This document shows, one piece after another, positions 26,736 to 37,895 of a stretch of 64,000 nt of DNA (positions within the stretch are counted from its first letter, which is position 1; each line of letters starts with the position of its first letter). The translations under genes were made by a program, and so were the position numbers. The notes under the pieces were generated by a model that worked only from the letters and a program-made list of their open reading frames with translations, ran no database searches and was not told the origin of the DNA. Location: the NCBI GenBank assembly GCA_002197995.1, contig NGZR01000001.1:4898001-4962000 (forward strand). Direction: 5' to 3'. This DNA is from Gaeumannomyces sp. JS-464. Its lineage: Eukaryota > Ascomycota > Sordariomycetes > Magnaporthales > Magnaporthaceae.

Positions 26736-27283
26736 GCCAGGCCCCCTTCGTCCTTGCCTCACCTCCCTTCCCCACACTCGAACATCAATCCGGTCCGTCC
26801 AAGTACTGCCTGGGCCAGGCATCCTTGCCTGTCCAGCTCTTACAACTTCTCCGCTCCGTCTCCCGTCCGCCTACCACTCTAGGTAAGCCACACCGCAGGG
26901 AGGAGCCCCCGTATAGATATCTAGACCTCCCTCATTCCGCTTCACGGTCTGCTCTCCTTGCTTGGAAGTCCACAGACACAATTTACCTTTCCCTGTTCCA
27001 AAAAAAAAACAAAAAAAAACGACGTCTTTGAGACGTAGCTGCACTTCAGCCAACTGTCCCCGCTCGTTCGAAGTTGGCTATCTGTCTGCGTCTTGTTGCG
27101 TCCGCTATTTACATCCTATCACCTATTTGTTACAACGTTACCATCCCCTTTCTTCTTCTCCTACTCCTTTACCTGAAAAGCCACGCCAAGACCACATAGT
27201 ATTGTATCAGGGTTGAAAGGAAGCTCACCAGGAAGAAACGAAACAGCTCACCTGAAGTGGACACACAGTCGGTGGAGATCGAG
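26736..27283 (+). promoter_or_regulatory. Probable xyr1 core promoter and 5' leader, free of ATG
   Basis: About 550 bases upstream of the regulator start contain no ATG on the coding strand, although several lie just before (26708, 26728, 26734). The pyrimidine-rich tract at 27144-27170 resembles those near fungal transcription starts. A GTAAGC at 26882 could be a 5' leader intron donor. The extent of the transcript is inferred. Confidence 0.45.
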
Positions 27284-30200
27284 ATGTTGTCCAACCCGCT
27301 CCACCGCTTCTCTCCTTATCATGCCCTGCCGTCCAACACGCTCATGTCCAATGGGCACATGCCCCAAGGACATATGCACACGGCAGGGCTAGACACTTTG
27401 GCACAGGGATCGCATTATGCTCTACAGCAGCTCCAACAGCATGTCGGAGTTCACAACCCACACCTCGCCCGGGCGGGCCCCCAGATGAAGCATCACCGTC
27501 AACACCCCTATGGCCCGGCTGCGCGGGCGACAGGAGCTGCCGGCCCTATCCGTAGGAGGATCAGCAGGGCGTGTGATCAGTGCAACCAGCTCAGGACTAA
27601 GTGTGATGGGCAACACCCCTGTGCTCATTGTATAGGTAAGATCAAGGCTCGTCTGTAGATGGATAATGATCTAGCATCAGATGCCAGGAAACTCAGGGCC
27701 ATTGTGGACAAGAGACTGACAGTTATAGAATTCGGCCTCGGATGCGAGTACATCCGGGAGCGGAAGAAGCGTGGGAAGGCGTCGCGAAAGGACCTGGCGC
27801 AGGCGGCCGCGGCTGCGGCTGCAGCGCAGAGCGGACAAAAGTCTCCAACGAGCAGCGTGGACAACCTTAAAGACGAGCAGAGAATCGAAGGAGAGAGCAG
27901 CAATGGAAACTCCGTCAGCGAGCAGCAAAACGGCAATGACAAGGACCTCGAAGCGGACGGAATTCAGCGAGGCCAGCGCATCGGCAGCATAGACAGCCTC
28001 GACGGCTTGGGCAGCGGCCCAGCGCACATTGGAGGAGGCCACCCACAGCCGCACCACTCGCTCGAAAGGGACCACCACCAAGGCCTAGAAAGCCCGACGG
28101 CGCTTGACCTCAATGGCTACGGCAGCATGCACAACGCCTATGACCGGCCGGGTGGAATGAGCACAGCACACATGATGGGTGGGGCGGCGGCGCACGGCGG
28201 CTTCGCGAGCCATAGTAGCATGTCGAGCTATCCGGAGCTGCCGTACTCACTGCAGACGCAGAGCCCGACCAGCTACTCGGGCGGCGGTCCGTCATATCGC
28301 ATCGGAACCAGCCCGCTGAGCGCCTACCCGCTCTCGGGCGAGACGGCGTCGCCCGGATGGGGCATGTCGATGTCCTCGCCGCCGGCAGCGCACGCAACGC
28401 AGTACCCGCCGCAGCAGCAGCACGTGCCACAGCAGGGTGGCGGCTACGGGGCGAGCGGCAGCGCAACGACCGGGCTTGGTTCAGGCCACGGGCAGCACCT
28501 GCGGTACCCCGTGCTTGGGCCGCTGATCCCGCACCTGGGGAACATCATTCCCCTCTCCCTGGCATGCGACCTCGTCGATCTCTACTTCGCCAGCTCGTCA
28601 TCGGCCCAGGTTCACCCCATGTCGCCGTACGTTCTCGGGTTTGTCTTCCGCAAGCGCTCCTTCCTGCATCCGAGCAGGCCACGGCTTTGCCAGCCGGCCT
28701 TGCTCGCCAGCATCCTCTGGGTCGCCGCGCAGACGAGCGACGCGCCGTTCCTGACCAGTGTCCCGTCGGCGCGCGGCAAGATCTGCCAGAAGCTGCTCGA
28801 GCTGACCGTCAGCCTGCTCAAGCCCCTGATCCACACGCCCTCGGGCGACGTGTCCCCAGTCTCGAGTCCCGTCATTGACGGCGTCGCCCTCGGCGGGCTC
28901 GGCGTCGCCATGCCCGGCTCCGTCAGCATCAGTATGGCGGCCTTGACGGGCGAAACAGGAGCCTTTGGCGCTGCCGGTACTCTCGACGATGTCGTCACCT
29001 ATATCCATCTCGCCACCGTCGTTTCAGCGAGCGAGTACAAGGGCGCTAGTCTGCGCTGGTGGAACGCGGCCTGGTCGCTGGCCCGCGAGCTCAAGCTGGG
29101 TCGCGAACTTCCCCAGAATGCACCCTCACCTATGTCTGACGGTGGCGATCACCACAATCCGCATCATCATCACCACCACGAGAATACAGGCGAAGAGGGC
29201 GGCGTGGGTAGCGCCGTTGGCGGTCCCGGCGGCGTCATCACAGACGAAGAGCGCGAGGAGCGCAGGCGCATCTGGTGGCTTGTCTACATTGTTGACCGCC
29301 ACCTGGCCCTGTGTTATAACCGGCCCCTATTCCTGCTCGATATCGAGTGCGACGGCTTGCTACAGCCCATGGACGACACCGACTACCAGAACGGCGAGTT
29401 TCGCCCCAACGAAAATACCGACCCAGAAATGCTCAGAGACGACGGGTCGCAGCAACAGCAGAACCAACAGGAACAGCATGCTCGCGTCCGAGGACCTTCT
29501 TTCGAATGCACCGGCCACGGCATCTTTGGCTTCTTCCTGCCGCTCATGACGATCCTGGGCGAGATCGTGGACTTGAACCACGCTCGCAACCACCCCCGTT
29601 TCGGCGTCAACTTCCGCCAAGGCGGTGGGTGGGACGAACAGACGGCTGAGGTCACTCGCCACCTCGGGGTCTACGAGAGGAGCCTCGGCCGCTTCGAGCA
29701 ACGCCACCTCAGCGCTGCTGCCCAGGCCCAAGCTCAGGCTGCGGACGCCGCCAAGGTACAGGCCGCTGCAGCTGCTGTTGCAGCAGCCCAGGCCGTTGAG
29801 GACTCTGTTGTTGGGCGGCGTCAGCGACAGCATCAGCGTGGGCGGCAGTGGCGGGGCGAACGATATCGGCACACCGTCGGCCCTGTCGGTACATAGCGTG
29901 CACTCGACGTCGCAGCCGCAGCCGCAGCAACAGCACCACCCGCGGCTGACCGAGTCGGACGTGCAAACGCGCATCGTCATGGCCTATGGAACGCATGTCA
30001 TGCATGTGCTGCATATACTCCTGTCGGGCAAATGGGATCCTATCAACCTGCTGGACGACAACGATCTATGGATCAGCTCGCAGGACTTTTTCAATGCCAC
30101 GAGCCACGCCGTCGAGGCTGCTGAAGCCATCGGCAACATCCTCGAATTTGACCCGGGCCTCGAGTTCATGCCTTTCTTCTTTGGAATCTACCTTCTGCAG

Positions 30201-30554
30201 GGGTCTTTCCTGCTCCTCCTCATTGCCGACAAGCTTCAGAGCGAGGCGAACCCGAGTGTCGTCAAGGCCTGCGAGACCATCATACGCGCCCACGAGGCTT
30301 GTGTGGTGACACTCAACACCGAATACCAGGTTAGTTTGCTGCTGTATCTGGCCACATTTTTTTTCTCCTTCTACTTGATCTGCCTGCTGACGCCGTCATC
30401 CCTTCCCCAGCGTAATTTCAGCAAGGTGATGCGCAGTGCGCTAGCCCAAGTCCGCGGGCGTGTGCCTGAGGACCTTGGTGAACAGCACCAGCGCCGCCGC
30501 GAGCTCCTAGCCCTCTACCGGTGGACCGGCGACGGCACAGGGCTGGCCCTTTAA
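27284..30554 (+). CDS. xyr1: Xylanase/cellulase transcriptional activator, XlnR/XYR1/XLR-1 type
   Basis: A Zn2Cys6 activator of xylanase, and in many Sordariomycetes cellulase, genes that binds GGCTAA-type sites in the nucleus. Exons are 27284-27635, 27729-30329 and 30411-30554; introns are 93 and 81 nt (GTAAGA...ATAG, GTTAGT...CCAG). The first intron splits the zinc cluster, and the second lies just before [13 protein letters not shown]. The ATG at 27284 gives the family start [15 protein letters not shown]; no ATG lies in the preceding 500 bases. Zinc cysteines are at 97, 100, 107, 113, 116 and 123, preceded by the conserved [14 protein letters not shown] and followed by the basic [13 protein letters not shown]. 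The fungal transcription factor middle region includes [20 protein letters not shown]. The conserved end reads [15 protein letters not shown]. The frame slips near 29813-29815: one G too many in GGG after an Ala/Gln-rich segment, then SDSISVGG resumes in register. With that base removed the protein is about 1031 aa. Confidence 0.93.
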
Positions 30555-30891
30555 AGAAAAGCAACGCAACAATGGGCGTCAGTCGAACATAAACACAGCC
30601 CTATTTCCCCTTCCTTAATTACATGTCTGATATGAATTACCCTTGGACTTGAATGCTTTACTTTTTTCTTTCTCTTTTTTCTCCCATCTTCGGCACGGGG
30701 CGTTTCCTGGGCGCTGGACTAGGCTGGGTTTGGTTCTTGTGCGATCGGTTTCCCTGGTTCTTCTAATTTGCGGGTTGGTGTTACAAAAGAAAACCTTGCC
30801 GAAAAGGGCGGGCTTCTGGGAGTGAAAAAATGGATGGGAGAGTTGGACTTTGTGGGCGGGACTGGATGGCTGGGTTTGTTTGTTTGTTTTT

Positions 30892-30922
<31 letters not shown>

Positions 30923-31369
30923 GTTATGGCCTATAAACGAAGCCTACCTGTATGATGCCAAGGAAGGGAGAGGTGAGAGATGTCTACATGTATTTTGTCT
31001 ACTAGTCTAATGTCGCATGTCGCACGTGCATATACCTGTCACCCTAGGATTTGGCCCTGGATGATGTGGTGATATCGCCATTCTTCAGGCTGTTTACAAA
31101 GGAGTGTTACAAAGGAGTTGTCAGCCGTTTGCTGTTGAACGTCCCTCGACATTAGATACGGACATCAAGATCAGGTCGACCATGCTTGACACATGCTTAC
31201 CGAGATTACCGCAAAAGCAAACGAAAGGGTGGTGAAACTCGTTCGGGGGCGAGACTCAACTGCAGTTGCACATTGGCGACCAGGCAAAATGAATCAAAAG
31301 AAGGAGGGAGGTGGGTGCTAGTTGTGCAAAAGAAAAGTTGGACGGAGAAAAAGAAGCAAAATGAGTTGG
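30555..31369. other. Intergenic, 3' flank of xyr1
   Basis: This T-rich 3' flank contains the T/G homopolymer pair at 30887-30923. No open frame of substance is present. Confidence 0.6.
30887..30923. repeat. Adjacent T15 and G22 homopolymers
   Basis: Fifteen T directly followed by 22 G on the + strand, 330 bases after the xyr1 stop. G22 could form a G-quadruplex; its exact length is unlikely to be reliable. Confidence 0.95.
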
Positions 31370-31476
31370 GGGCCCAACCGGGATTCGAACCCGGGGCCTC
31401 GTCCAGATGTGTTCTAAAGGCTAGAACGAGTTAGAAGTAACCCGAAGGACGAATCATACCACTAGACCATTGGGCC
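31370..31476 (-). tRNA. tRNA-Pro (CGG), with 35-nt intron
   Basis: The acceptor stem GGCCCAA pairs with TTGGGCC, and the discriminator base is C. The D arm is GGTCTAGTGGTATG. The anticodon stem CGTCC/GGACG holds the loop TTCGGG...T, giving anticodon CGG for proline codon CCG. The T arm is CCGGG-TTCGAAT-CCCGG. The intron at 31406-31440 lies directly after position 37, the canonical eukaryotic site. A T-rich terminator follows on the - strand (TTTT, then TTTTT). Confidence 0.93.
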
Positions 31477-31559
31477 AATCGTTGTTCGATGACCGCATCG
31501 CTTGGATGCTCGGTTAAGTCGACCAAGCATAGCAGTGGGGCTTTTCAAAGTGGCTCACA

Positions 31560-31740
31560 ATAAAGCGTGCAAAAAAAACAAGCAAAGCCGAAAGCAAGTG
31601 AAAGAGTAAAAAACCAAAGGAAAAGAAAAAAAAAAATACTATATATATACCTGCATTAAAACGATAAAAAAAAAGTGTATTTAAAGAAAAATTAATTATT
31701 ACCAGTTTAAATTAGCAAAGCAATAAAAGCAACAAAAGCA
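31560..31740. other. A/T-rich spacer between divergent tRNA genes
   Basis: A strikingly A-rich stretch with a TATATATATA core near 31638-31648, between the two proline tRNA genes that are transcribed away from each other. TATA-like sequence upstream of both may aid Pol III recruitment (TFIIIB); this is inference. Confidence 0.5.
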
Positions 31741-31807
31741 CGCTGAATTACTAAAAGCGACGGTCGCGAAAGGAATATAAAGCCACAGGTGAACCCACCG
31801 CCTTAAC

Positions 31808-31895
31808 GCCGCGATGGTCTAGTGGTATGATTCTCGCTTAGGGTTTACCCTTAGTTTCTTGCGAGAGGTCCCGGGTTCAATCCCCGGTTGCGGCC
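31808..31895 (+). tRNA. tRNA-Pro (AGG), with 16-nt intron
   Basis: The acceptor stem GCCGCGA pairs with TTGCGGC (one G-U), and the discriminator is C. The anticodon stem CTCGC/GCGAG carries TTAGGG...T, giving anticodon AGG, which is read as inosine-GG for CCU/CCC. The intron is 31844-31859, after position 37. The T arm is CCGGG-TTCAATC-CCCGG. The D arm is identical to that of the Pro-CGG gene 330 bases away, so the two are related isoacceptors. Confidence 0.95.
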
Positions 31896-32298
31896 GTTTC
31901 GTTTTGCCAACCGAAACTCGGTTTACAAATCGCACACTTTTTTGCACCATCATTCTCCGGTGTGCTCCCTGGACGGGTGCAAAGGGTGTTGTCCCGGCTG
32001 CTTCTGGTGGGAGCACGCGCGGTTCCTTGATGCCCCGCGAGACAGGTGGTCGGGGCTGTGGAAGCTTCGCAAGGTGGACAGCAATTCATTGCGGTCGCCG
32101 AGGTAAATCTTTGGAAGTAGATCAAAGCGACCAGCATCATTCAGTCGCGCAGGACATTGCAGTCACTTTTTGGTAAAGACGGTGTGTTCACCCAGCAAAG
32201 CGACGTGTGGTTACATCCTCAAAGGGCTCACTGAGCCGCATGTGCTACTCTGTGACAAAGTCGGATGCCGCAAAAAGATAAAAGGAACACAACCCTGC

Positions 32299-32379
32299 CA
32301 GGCCTCATGGGACTCGAACCCACAGCCTTCCGCTCGCTACGAATAGGAGGCGGACGCGCTACCTTTGCGCCAAAGGCCT
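32299..32379 (-). tRNA. tRNA-Arg (CCT), with 9-nt intron
   Basis: The acceptor AGGCCTT pairs with GAGGCCT (one U-G). The anticodon stem is TCCGC/GCGGA with loop CTCCTA...A, giving anticodon CCT for arginine codon AGG. The intron is the 9 bases 32335-32343 after position 37, unusually short. The T loop is TTCGAGT. A TTTT/TTTTT Pol III terminator lies downstream on the - strand. Confidence 0.88.
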
Positions 32380-32804
32380 TTTCAGCGAATGATTGTTCTT
32401 GTCCTGTCAAGCAACACATAACGACACACCTTGGTCATCCACTCGTCTGCATCCAGCTTCCACTCCACGAGGGGGCGGTCATGAGGAAGTGATTGGCATG
32501 AAGACGGTAATAGGCAACCACCGAAAAGGGCACTCTGGGGAATGCATGGTTTTATCACTTGGCTCACTGGTTCATACGACAAGATCTCATGCAGTGAAGT
32601 GCAGGTCCAGTCGAGGTGCAGATGCAGATATTACAAATCGCCAATGGCCCCCAAATTGCTCCTGTCTCCCCCGCCGTCTCGGCTTATGGTTGGATCCAAT
32701 GTCGGCGCGACGAGATGGAACGCCACCTTCGACCTCCCGACTCTGAATTACCCAAAACTTAGTACACCTCCCGAACTGGGCCAGATAAAGGGAAAGCGAT
32801 CAGC
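32380..32804. other. Intergenic, upstream of the second Zn2Cys6 gene
   Basis: Promoter region between the Arg tRNA and the ATG at 32805. No further gene seen. Confidence 0.5.
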
Positions 32805-34918
32805 ATGCTGCCCTCGAAGCCACGCAGCTCCGACGGCTGCTGGACCTGTCGGCTGCGGCGCAAGAAATGCGACGAGGAGCGCCCCATTTGCGCCGCCTGC
32901 CTGTCCCTCGAGATCGAATGCCTCTACAGCGACACGAAGCCCGAGTGGATGGACGGCGCCGACCTGCAGCGCGACAAGGCCGAAGCCGTTAAAAAGCTGA
33001 TCAAACGCAAAGCCGCCTGGAGGAGGGAACGGCGCCACCTGCAAGGGCTAGAGTCTGGTCTCCGCGAGCTGGAGATGACCGACGGCCCTGACGGCCTGCA
33101 CGTATCCACCGCCGCCGCGCCCCGCCAGCCCGCCGCGCCCCGCCAGCCCGCCCCGTCCACCTCGACTCCCCCCAACGGCCACGCCCACGGTTACGGCCAG
33201 GTGCTCCAGCCACCAGCGCTACCTCCCGACCCAGCAAACATGCCGCCCCGAGCCCGCCCAGTCCAGGCGGGCCGGCATCGTCCACCTCGGGATTCTCGCC
33301 GCCGTACCAAATGGACACATCCCAGGGCACCTCTCCCGAGTCCACCGCCGCCGAGGCGACGCACCGCCACCCCGTCATGTTCGGCGGCGAACACGAACGC
33401 GACGTCGCCCTGGCCATGACATACTGCGACTCCGTTTTCCCCTTCCTGTTCCCGTTTTACCGCCCTCAAATGCTACTCGGCGGCCGCTCGTGGCTCCTCA
33501 TCGTACTCAACAGCAACAAGACCCTCTTCCACTCCGCGCTCAGCCTGGCCTCGTACTTTTTCACCTCAATGTTGCACGGTGGCGAGAACACGTCCTGTCG
33601 TATGGTCTCGCAAGAGGAGATGTACAGGCAGCAGGACCTGACCGTCAAAGAGCTCATGTTTGATGTCACTGATATCAATCAGAATGGCGTCAAGGGCCGG
33701 CTTAAGGAGGCCACGCGCGTCCTGGCCGCCATAATGCAGGTGCTTTGTTTCGAGGTCGCCGTCGGAAACACGGCCGGCTCCTCATGGGCCCTGCACCTCG
33801 AGGGTGCCGTCGTGCTTCTCGACCAGGTCTTCAAGCTCAACGCCGAGACGGCAGGCAACATCGTCTGCTGGAACAGCATCCTACGCATGCTTGACGAGGG
33901 AATGGGCCTCCACCCGCGCATATTCTTCCCCCGCGCCGCTGTGGGCCAGCAGACACGCGTCCGTCCCATGACCATGATGAACAGCAACCAGTCGTGCCTG
34001 TCCTTCTTCGCCGCGGTGCTACTGTATTTTGATATCGTCAGCAGCACTGCCCTGGAGGCCGCGCCGCGCCTGCACTGTTATCACACCGGCCTACTACACG
34101 GTATGCGCGATGTTGTAGAAATGAACCCAGCCCTGAAAGAGCGATTCGACGCCGACTTGGGCGAAGACACCGACCCAGATGCGTCCTTGTTGGATCTGTC
34201 GCAGGTCATGGGCGCCGCCAACTGGGCCCTCATCGCCATCGGGGACGTGGCCGCGCTGGACGCGTGGAAGAAGCAGCAACGTGCGTCCGGGTCGCTTTCA
34301 GTGACAGATCTGGTGCTGCGCGGGGCAAAGATCGAGTGGCCGCTGCGACAGCGCATCGCTAGCCTCGATTCCGTCCTCTGCGGCAGCGGCGGCGAGTGCC
34401 AGACCATCGTCTCGCAGCCGCACCAGCCGCAACATCCCCTACCCGTGTATGTGACGGCCCAGGCGCGGATCGGCGACTTCGAGCGCGGCCCGCGCACCAT
34501 CGGCGGCGTGGACGGCTCCATGACCACGAGCTGGGTGACGCGCATCTGGGCGCAGGCGGCGCTGAGCTACCTGCACGTGGTCGTCAACGGCTGGCAGCCG
34601 GCGTCCCCCGCCCTCCGCGAGAGCGTCAGCCTGACGCTGACACTCCTCCGCACGCGTCTCCCGAGCCCCGACTGTCTCCGCACGTTCGCGTGGCCGCTCG
34701 CCGTCACGGGCTGCCTCGCGTCCCCGGAGGAGGAGGAGCCGCTGCGGCAGCTGGTCCGAGACGTAGGCCCCCTGGACATCTTTGGGTCCATCAAGGAGGC
34801 TTGGGCGGTCATGGAAGGGGTCTGGGCGCGCCGGGCCGAGATCGAGAGCGGAGAAGGAGGCGAGTGGGACATTGCGCGCTGCTTTGGCGTCGGCGGCCGA
34901 AAAGTCTTTCTTGTCTGA
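32805..34918 (+). CDS. Zn2Cys6 transcription factor with Fungal_trans_2 type C-terminal domain
   Basis: A nuclear DNA-binding regulator; targets unknown. The N-terminus has the binuclear zinc cluster with cysteines at residues 12, 15, 22, 29, 32 and 39 (GCWTCRLRRKKC), then a basic helix-like stretch and a Pro/Ser/Ala-rich linker. The remainder is the long helical acr-2-like domain (Pfam PF11951 style), with FLFPFYRPQMLLGGRSWLL, WALHLEGAVVLLDQVF, TSWVTRIWAQAALSYLHVVV and the diagnostic final segment WDIARCFGVGGRKVFLV. The frame changes between about 33246 and 33311. Adding one C to the CCCC at 33246-33249 gives a smooth PPPSPPSPGG linker, for about 704 aa. A 77-nt intron at 33190-33266 with a poor donor would also restore the frame and give 678 aa. 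I favour the missing base because the same kind of error recurs in this window. Confidence 0.88.
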
Positions 34919-36345
34919 GCCGCGTGTCCGTCGAAGGACAATGATGGAGAACAGACAGCGAGGGGCGAAACAAGTCAATGACTACCCTCCATTTTTGCGT
35001 ATTCGGACCGCCAGATCAGCAGCGCCCGAGCCACACATACGCCGGGCCGTGCATGGCGCAAGCAGCCCGGCACCTCAGGCAGCCCTTCTCGTACCCGTAC
35101 GCCGAGCTCGTGGGGGTCCGAGCCGGCACGTCCGACCCATCTGCCGGCTTTGACCGGATGCACCCTGCTGCACGCACCCACATCACCGCCCCCAGCCCTG
35201 CGGTTATAAGTTCATGCGGCATTAGCCACACGGCTCAAAAATCGCCTCTTTTTCTCTGGCATAGGTTTTGATGGTCTCAAGACACACTTTATGAGGCCGC
35301 ATCATGGCTGCCTCCTCCATTGGCCATTGCGGGTTTCATGAAACCGCCGGTGCCCGTCAATCCTCGGTGGCGACGGAGCGGGATATCCGCTGCATCCCGG
35401 TCATCCCGCCGAGTATTCGTGCGAGCACACCATCAGAACCTCACCTCACCTCGCTTCGTCATAGGACATGAACGGAAATTGCATGGCACAGACGGACTGC
35501 AAGCCATAAGGTCTCACAAAACTGCTACGTCCCCTAGACCGGACGACGTGCGTGCCTAGGTATGCAGGAGGTCCTGTTTTCGAGCAACAGTGCTCGCTCA
35601 CAACAGCTATTCCTGTCCATCCCTAACATATTCACTCATTGCTTCAAGCTACGCTGGCGACGACCTAACAGGGCTTCAGGCGCTAGCCACCAGCCGTGCA
35701 GCGGTCGCCCCACACACAGGACACCCAACCTAGGTACATAGCATGTGCATAAGCCCCCTCAACATGAGCTCTGATGGCGGCATAAACTCTCGCTGCACTG
35801 CGTGCGCTCCAGGGGTGTTTGCTGGAAAGAGGCTAGAAGGCGACACGGGGAACTCTGATGGGAATGCGCGGGCGGAAGCATCTTGTCCCCTCACCTATTT
35901 CCGGCTCTGGCCCACCAATCAGCCCACATGTCTTCCTCTCCCTTGCCTTTCTGCGTGCCAGTCGCTACCGCCACAGACCTTGTGTAGCATCTGCGCTTGT
36001 CGCGCTGGCACGGGGTTTTGCCCTTTAGCTTGTCAGGAGAAGTTTGTTGAGAGAACTAGGGCGCCTGGCTGAGGACGCTATCAGAGGATAGGTGGCCAAC
36101 CACCATTTGAGACACTAATAGCCGTTTCGAGACTTTGCTACAGCTTGAAGGAAAATGCCCTTCGAAATGACTGTGGGATAGAATACAGTGCACTCGGTGC
36201 TAATCCTGACAAATCGCCTCTCCCTATTGTACACAAGCGTAAATCACCAGCGCCTTTCGAGAATCGAGAATACCATTATCATACACTGTCCCATTTGACT
36301 ATCTGCTGTGGGAAAAGAGAGGGAAAACCAAACGGGCCAGGGCCA
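34919..36345. other. Intergenic, no gene seen
   Basis: Holds the 3' flanks of two convergent genes. CCTAGGTA-type words occur at about 35556 and 35730. Nothing coding is supported. Confidence 0.5.
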
Positions 36346-37227
36346 TCAACCACAGCAGACGGTGGCCTCCTTGGCGGCGCTCGTCTGGCCCTCGGCCCCG
36401 CCGCCGCCGCCGCCGATGGTCTCCCACTGGAAGATCATGGCGCCCAGGAAGGCGCCGACGAAGATGCAGATGATGAAGTAGCCGTTGTAGTACATGGCCA
36501 GCAGCATCAGGAAGTAGGCGACGGCGAACTGCACCGTGTGCAGACCTGCCCGCGCCACCTGCTGGCCCAGCGTGGGGCGGAAGGGAGGGGCGCCGCCGCC
36601 GCCGCCGACGCACGCGGCCGTGGTTTTGCTGCTGCCGTTGCCGTTGTCATTGGCCGCGGCCGCCGCGGCGGTGTCGTGCTCGAGGAACTCCTTGGACTCG
36701 GCCGCCGTGGTGCTGGCGGTGGCGCTGTCGGCCGAGGCGCCGCGCCTGGGGAGGCGGAGGGCGGCGGCGGCGGCAGGTGAGGACGCGCCAGAGGCGAGGT
36801 GGCGGGCGGCGTGGCGGCGGACCAGGAGGCGGTCGTACTCCTTGACGGCGCGGCGCAGGGCCTCGAGGACGACGGTGAGCAGGATGACGCCGATGCACGA
36901 GCCGGCGAACATGGCGGTGCTCGTGATCTGCCAGGTGCTCGAGATGAAGCAGGCGTCGACCGTATTCCAGTTCCAGAGCATCTGAGGGGCGGTCCTCTGT
37001 TAGTGGGACCGGAATGCGAGGGGGGTGGACGTGGAATTTAGTGGTTGGGGAACGCGCACCGAGATCTTGCAGTCGTTGTTGCCGCCGCCATGGCTGAGGG
37101 AGCCGCTCATCCCGGGCATGCCGCCCGCCCCGCTGATGCCGTTCATGACATGGCCGCTGGGCTCGGGGACGGGCAGGCTGCTGCTGCTGTTGGTGGTGGT
37201 GTTCATGATGGCCAAGGTTGGGGTCAT
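36346..37227 (-). CDS. Ctr-family copper transporter
   Basis: Ctr proteins (SLC31) are trimeric channels for Cu(I) uptake at the plasma or vacuolar membrane. Two exons, 37227-37060 and 36981-36346, flank a 78-nt intron (GTGCGC...TCAG) and give 267 aa; the junction reads CKISMLWNWNTVDACFI, a conserved Ctr block. The N-terminus is Ser/Gly/Met-rich with an MPGMSG copper-binding type motif. Three membrane segments follow: ITSTAMFAGSCIGVILLTV; the second with the family MxxxM (MLLAM); and the third with GxxxG (GAFLG). A long Ala/Gly-rich loop, partly encoded by GCC/GCG repeats, separates helices 1 and 2. The C-terminus carries a Cys pair (VCCG). ATG 37227 is the first in frame; MNTTTN at 37206 is an alternative start. 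Expression is probably copper-controlled, but no site was identified. Confidence 0.9.
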
Positions 37228-37895
37228 TGGACTTGAGGTCGCCGGTAGTATCACGGCAAGGTGAAGATGCAGAGATGCAGGGGCTTGCTTTTCTACAATT
37301 CACTTCCAGGCTTGAAAAAAGACTCGACCAGGCATGGCAAAAGGCGAGGGGTAGGGAGCGGACATGCTGGCAGGAGCCAAGACGGATGAACAAAGAAGCT
37401 CTCGAGGGCGAAGGGGCAGAACTACGGCGGTGGCGGTCCCGACTTTGCGCGATGGCCGAGGCGTGACTGAAGGCACAAAGAGAAAGGCGTATGGGCGTAC
37501 AAAGATGGCATCCGTGGTGGCAGACAATTTTGCCGAATGCGGACAACTGAGACCACCGCTCACGGTCTGGAGGACACCCGGGATCTTTTGATTGTCGAAG
37601 ACAGGCTAGAGGATTTATTTTTAGGATTGAGAGTCACCATCCATGGCATCTCCTATCTTCCAGGACGCAAGCAACTCATCGCCCCAAAGTCCCGTCGCAA
37701 CCTGGTGGCGCAATGGGCAACGAAAGGGAGTTGTACCAGCCGTTCCTGACCACACTTAACTTTCCATGGAAAAATTCAAAAGGGGCAAAATATGATAGGG
37801 GTAAAAAAAACACATAGACAGATAGCCGTGATCTCATAACCTCGATCTATAGGCTCTTGCCAACGAAGCCCCTCGAACGTGCGGATGCAAATGCC
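37228..37895. other. Intergenic between Ctr promoter side and nicotinamidase 3' end
   Basis: No gene or RNA recognised. Short A-rich tract near 37803. Confidence 0.5.

Noticed and set aside
33190..33266. A 77-nt intron in the second Zn2Cys6 gene
   Set aside because: It would restore the frame, but the donor GTTACG is poor, and a single missing C in CCCC at 33246 gives a smoother linker and fits the pattern of other genes. Not excluded.
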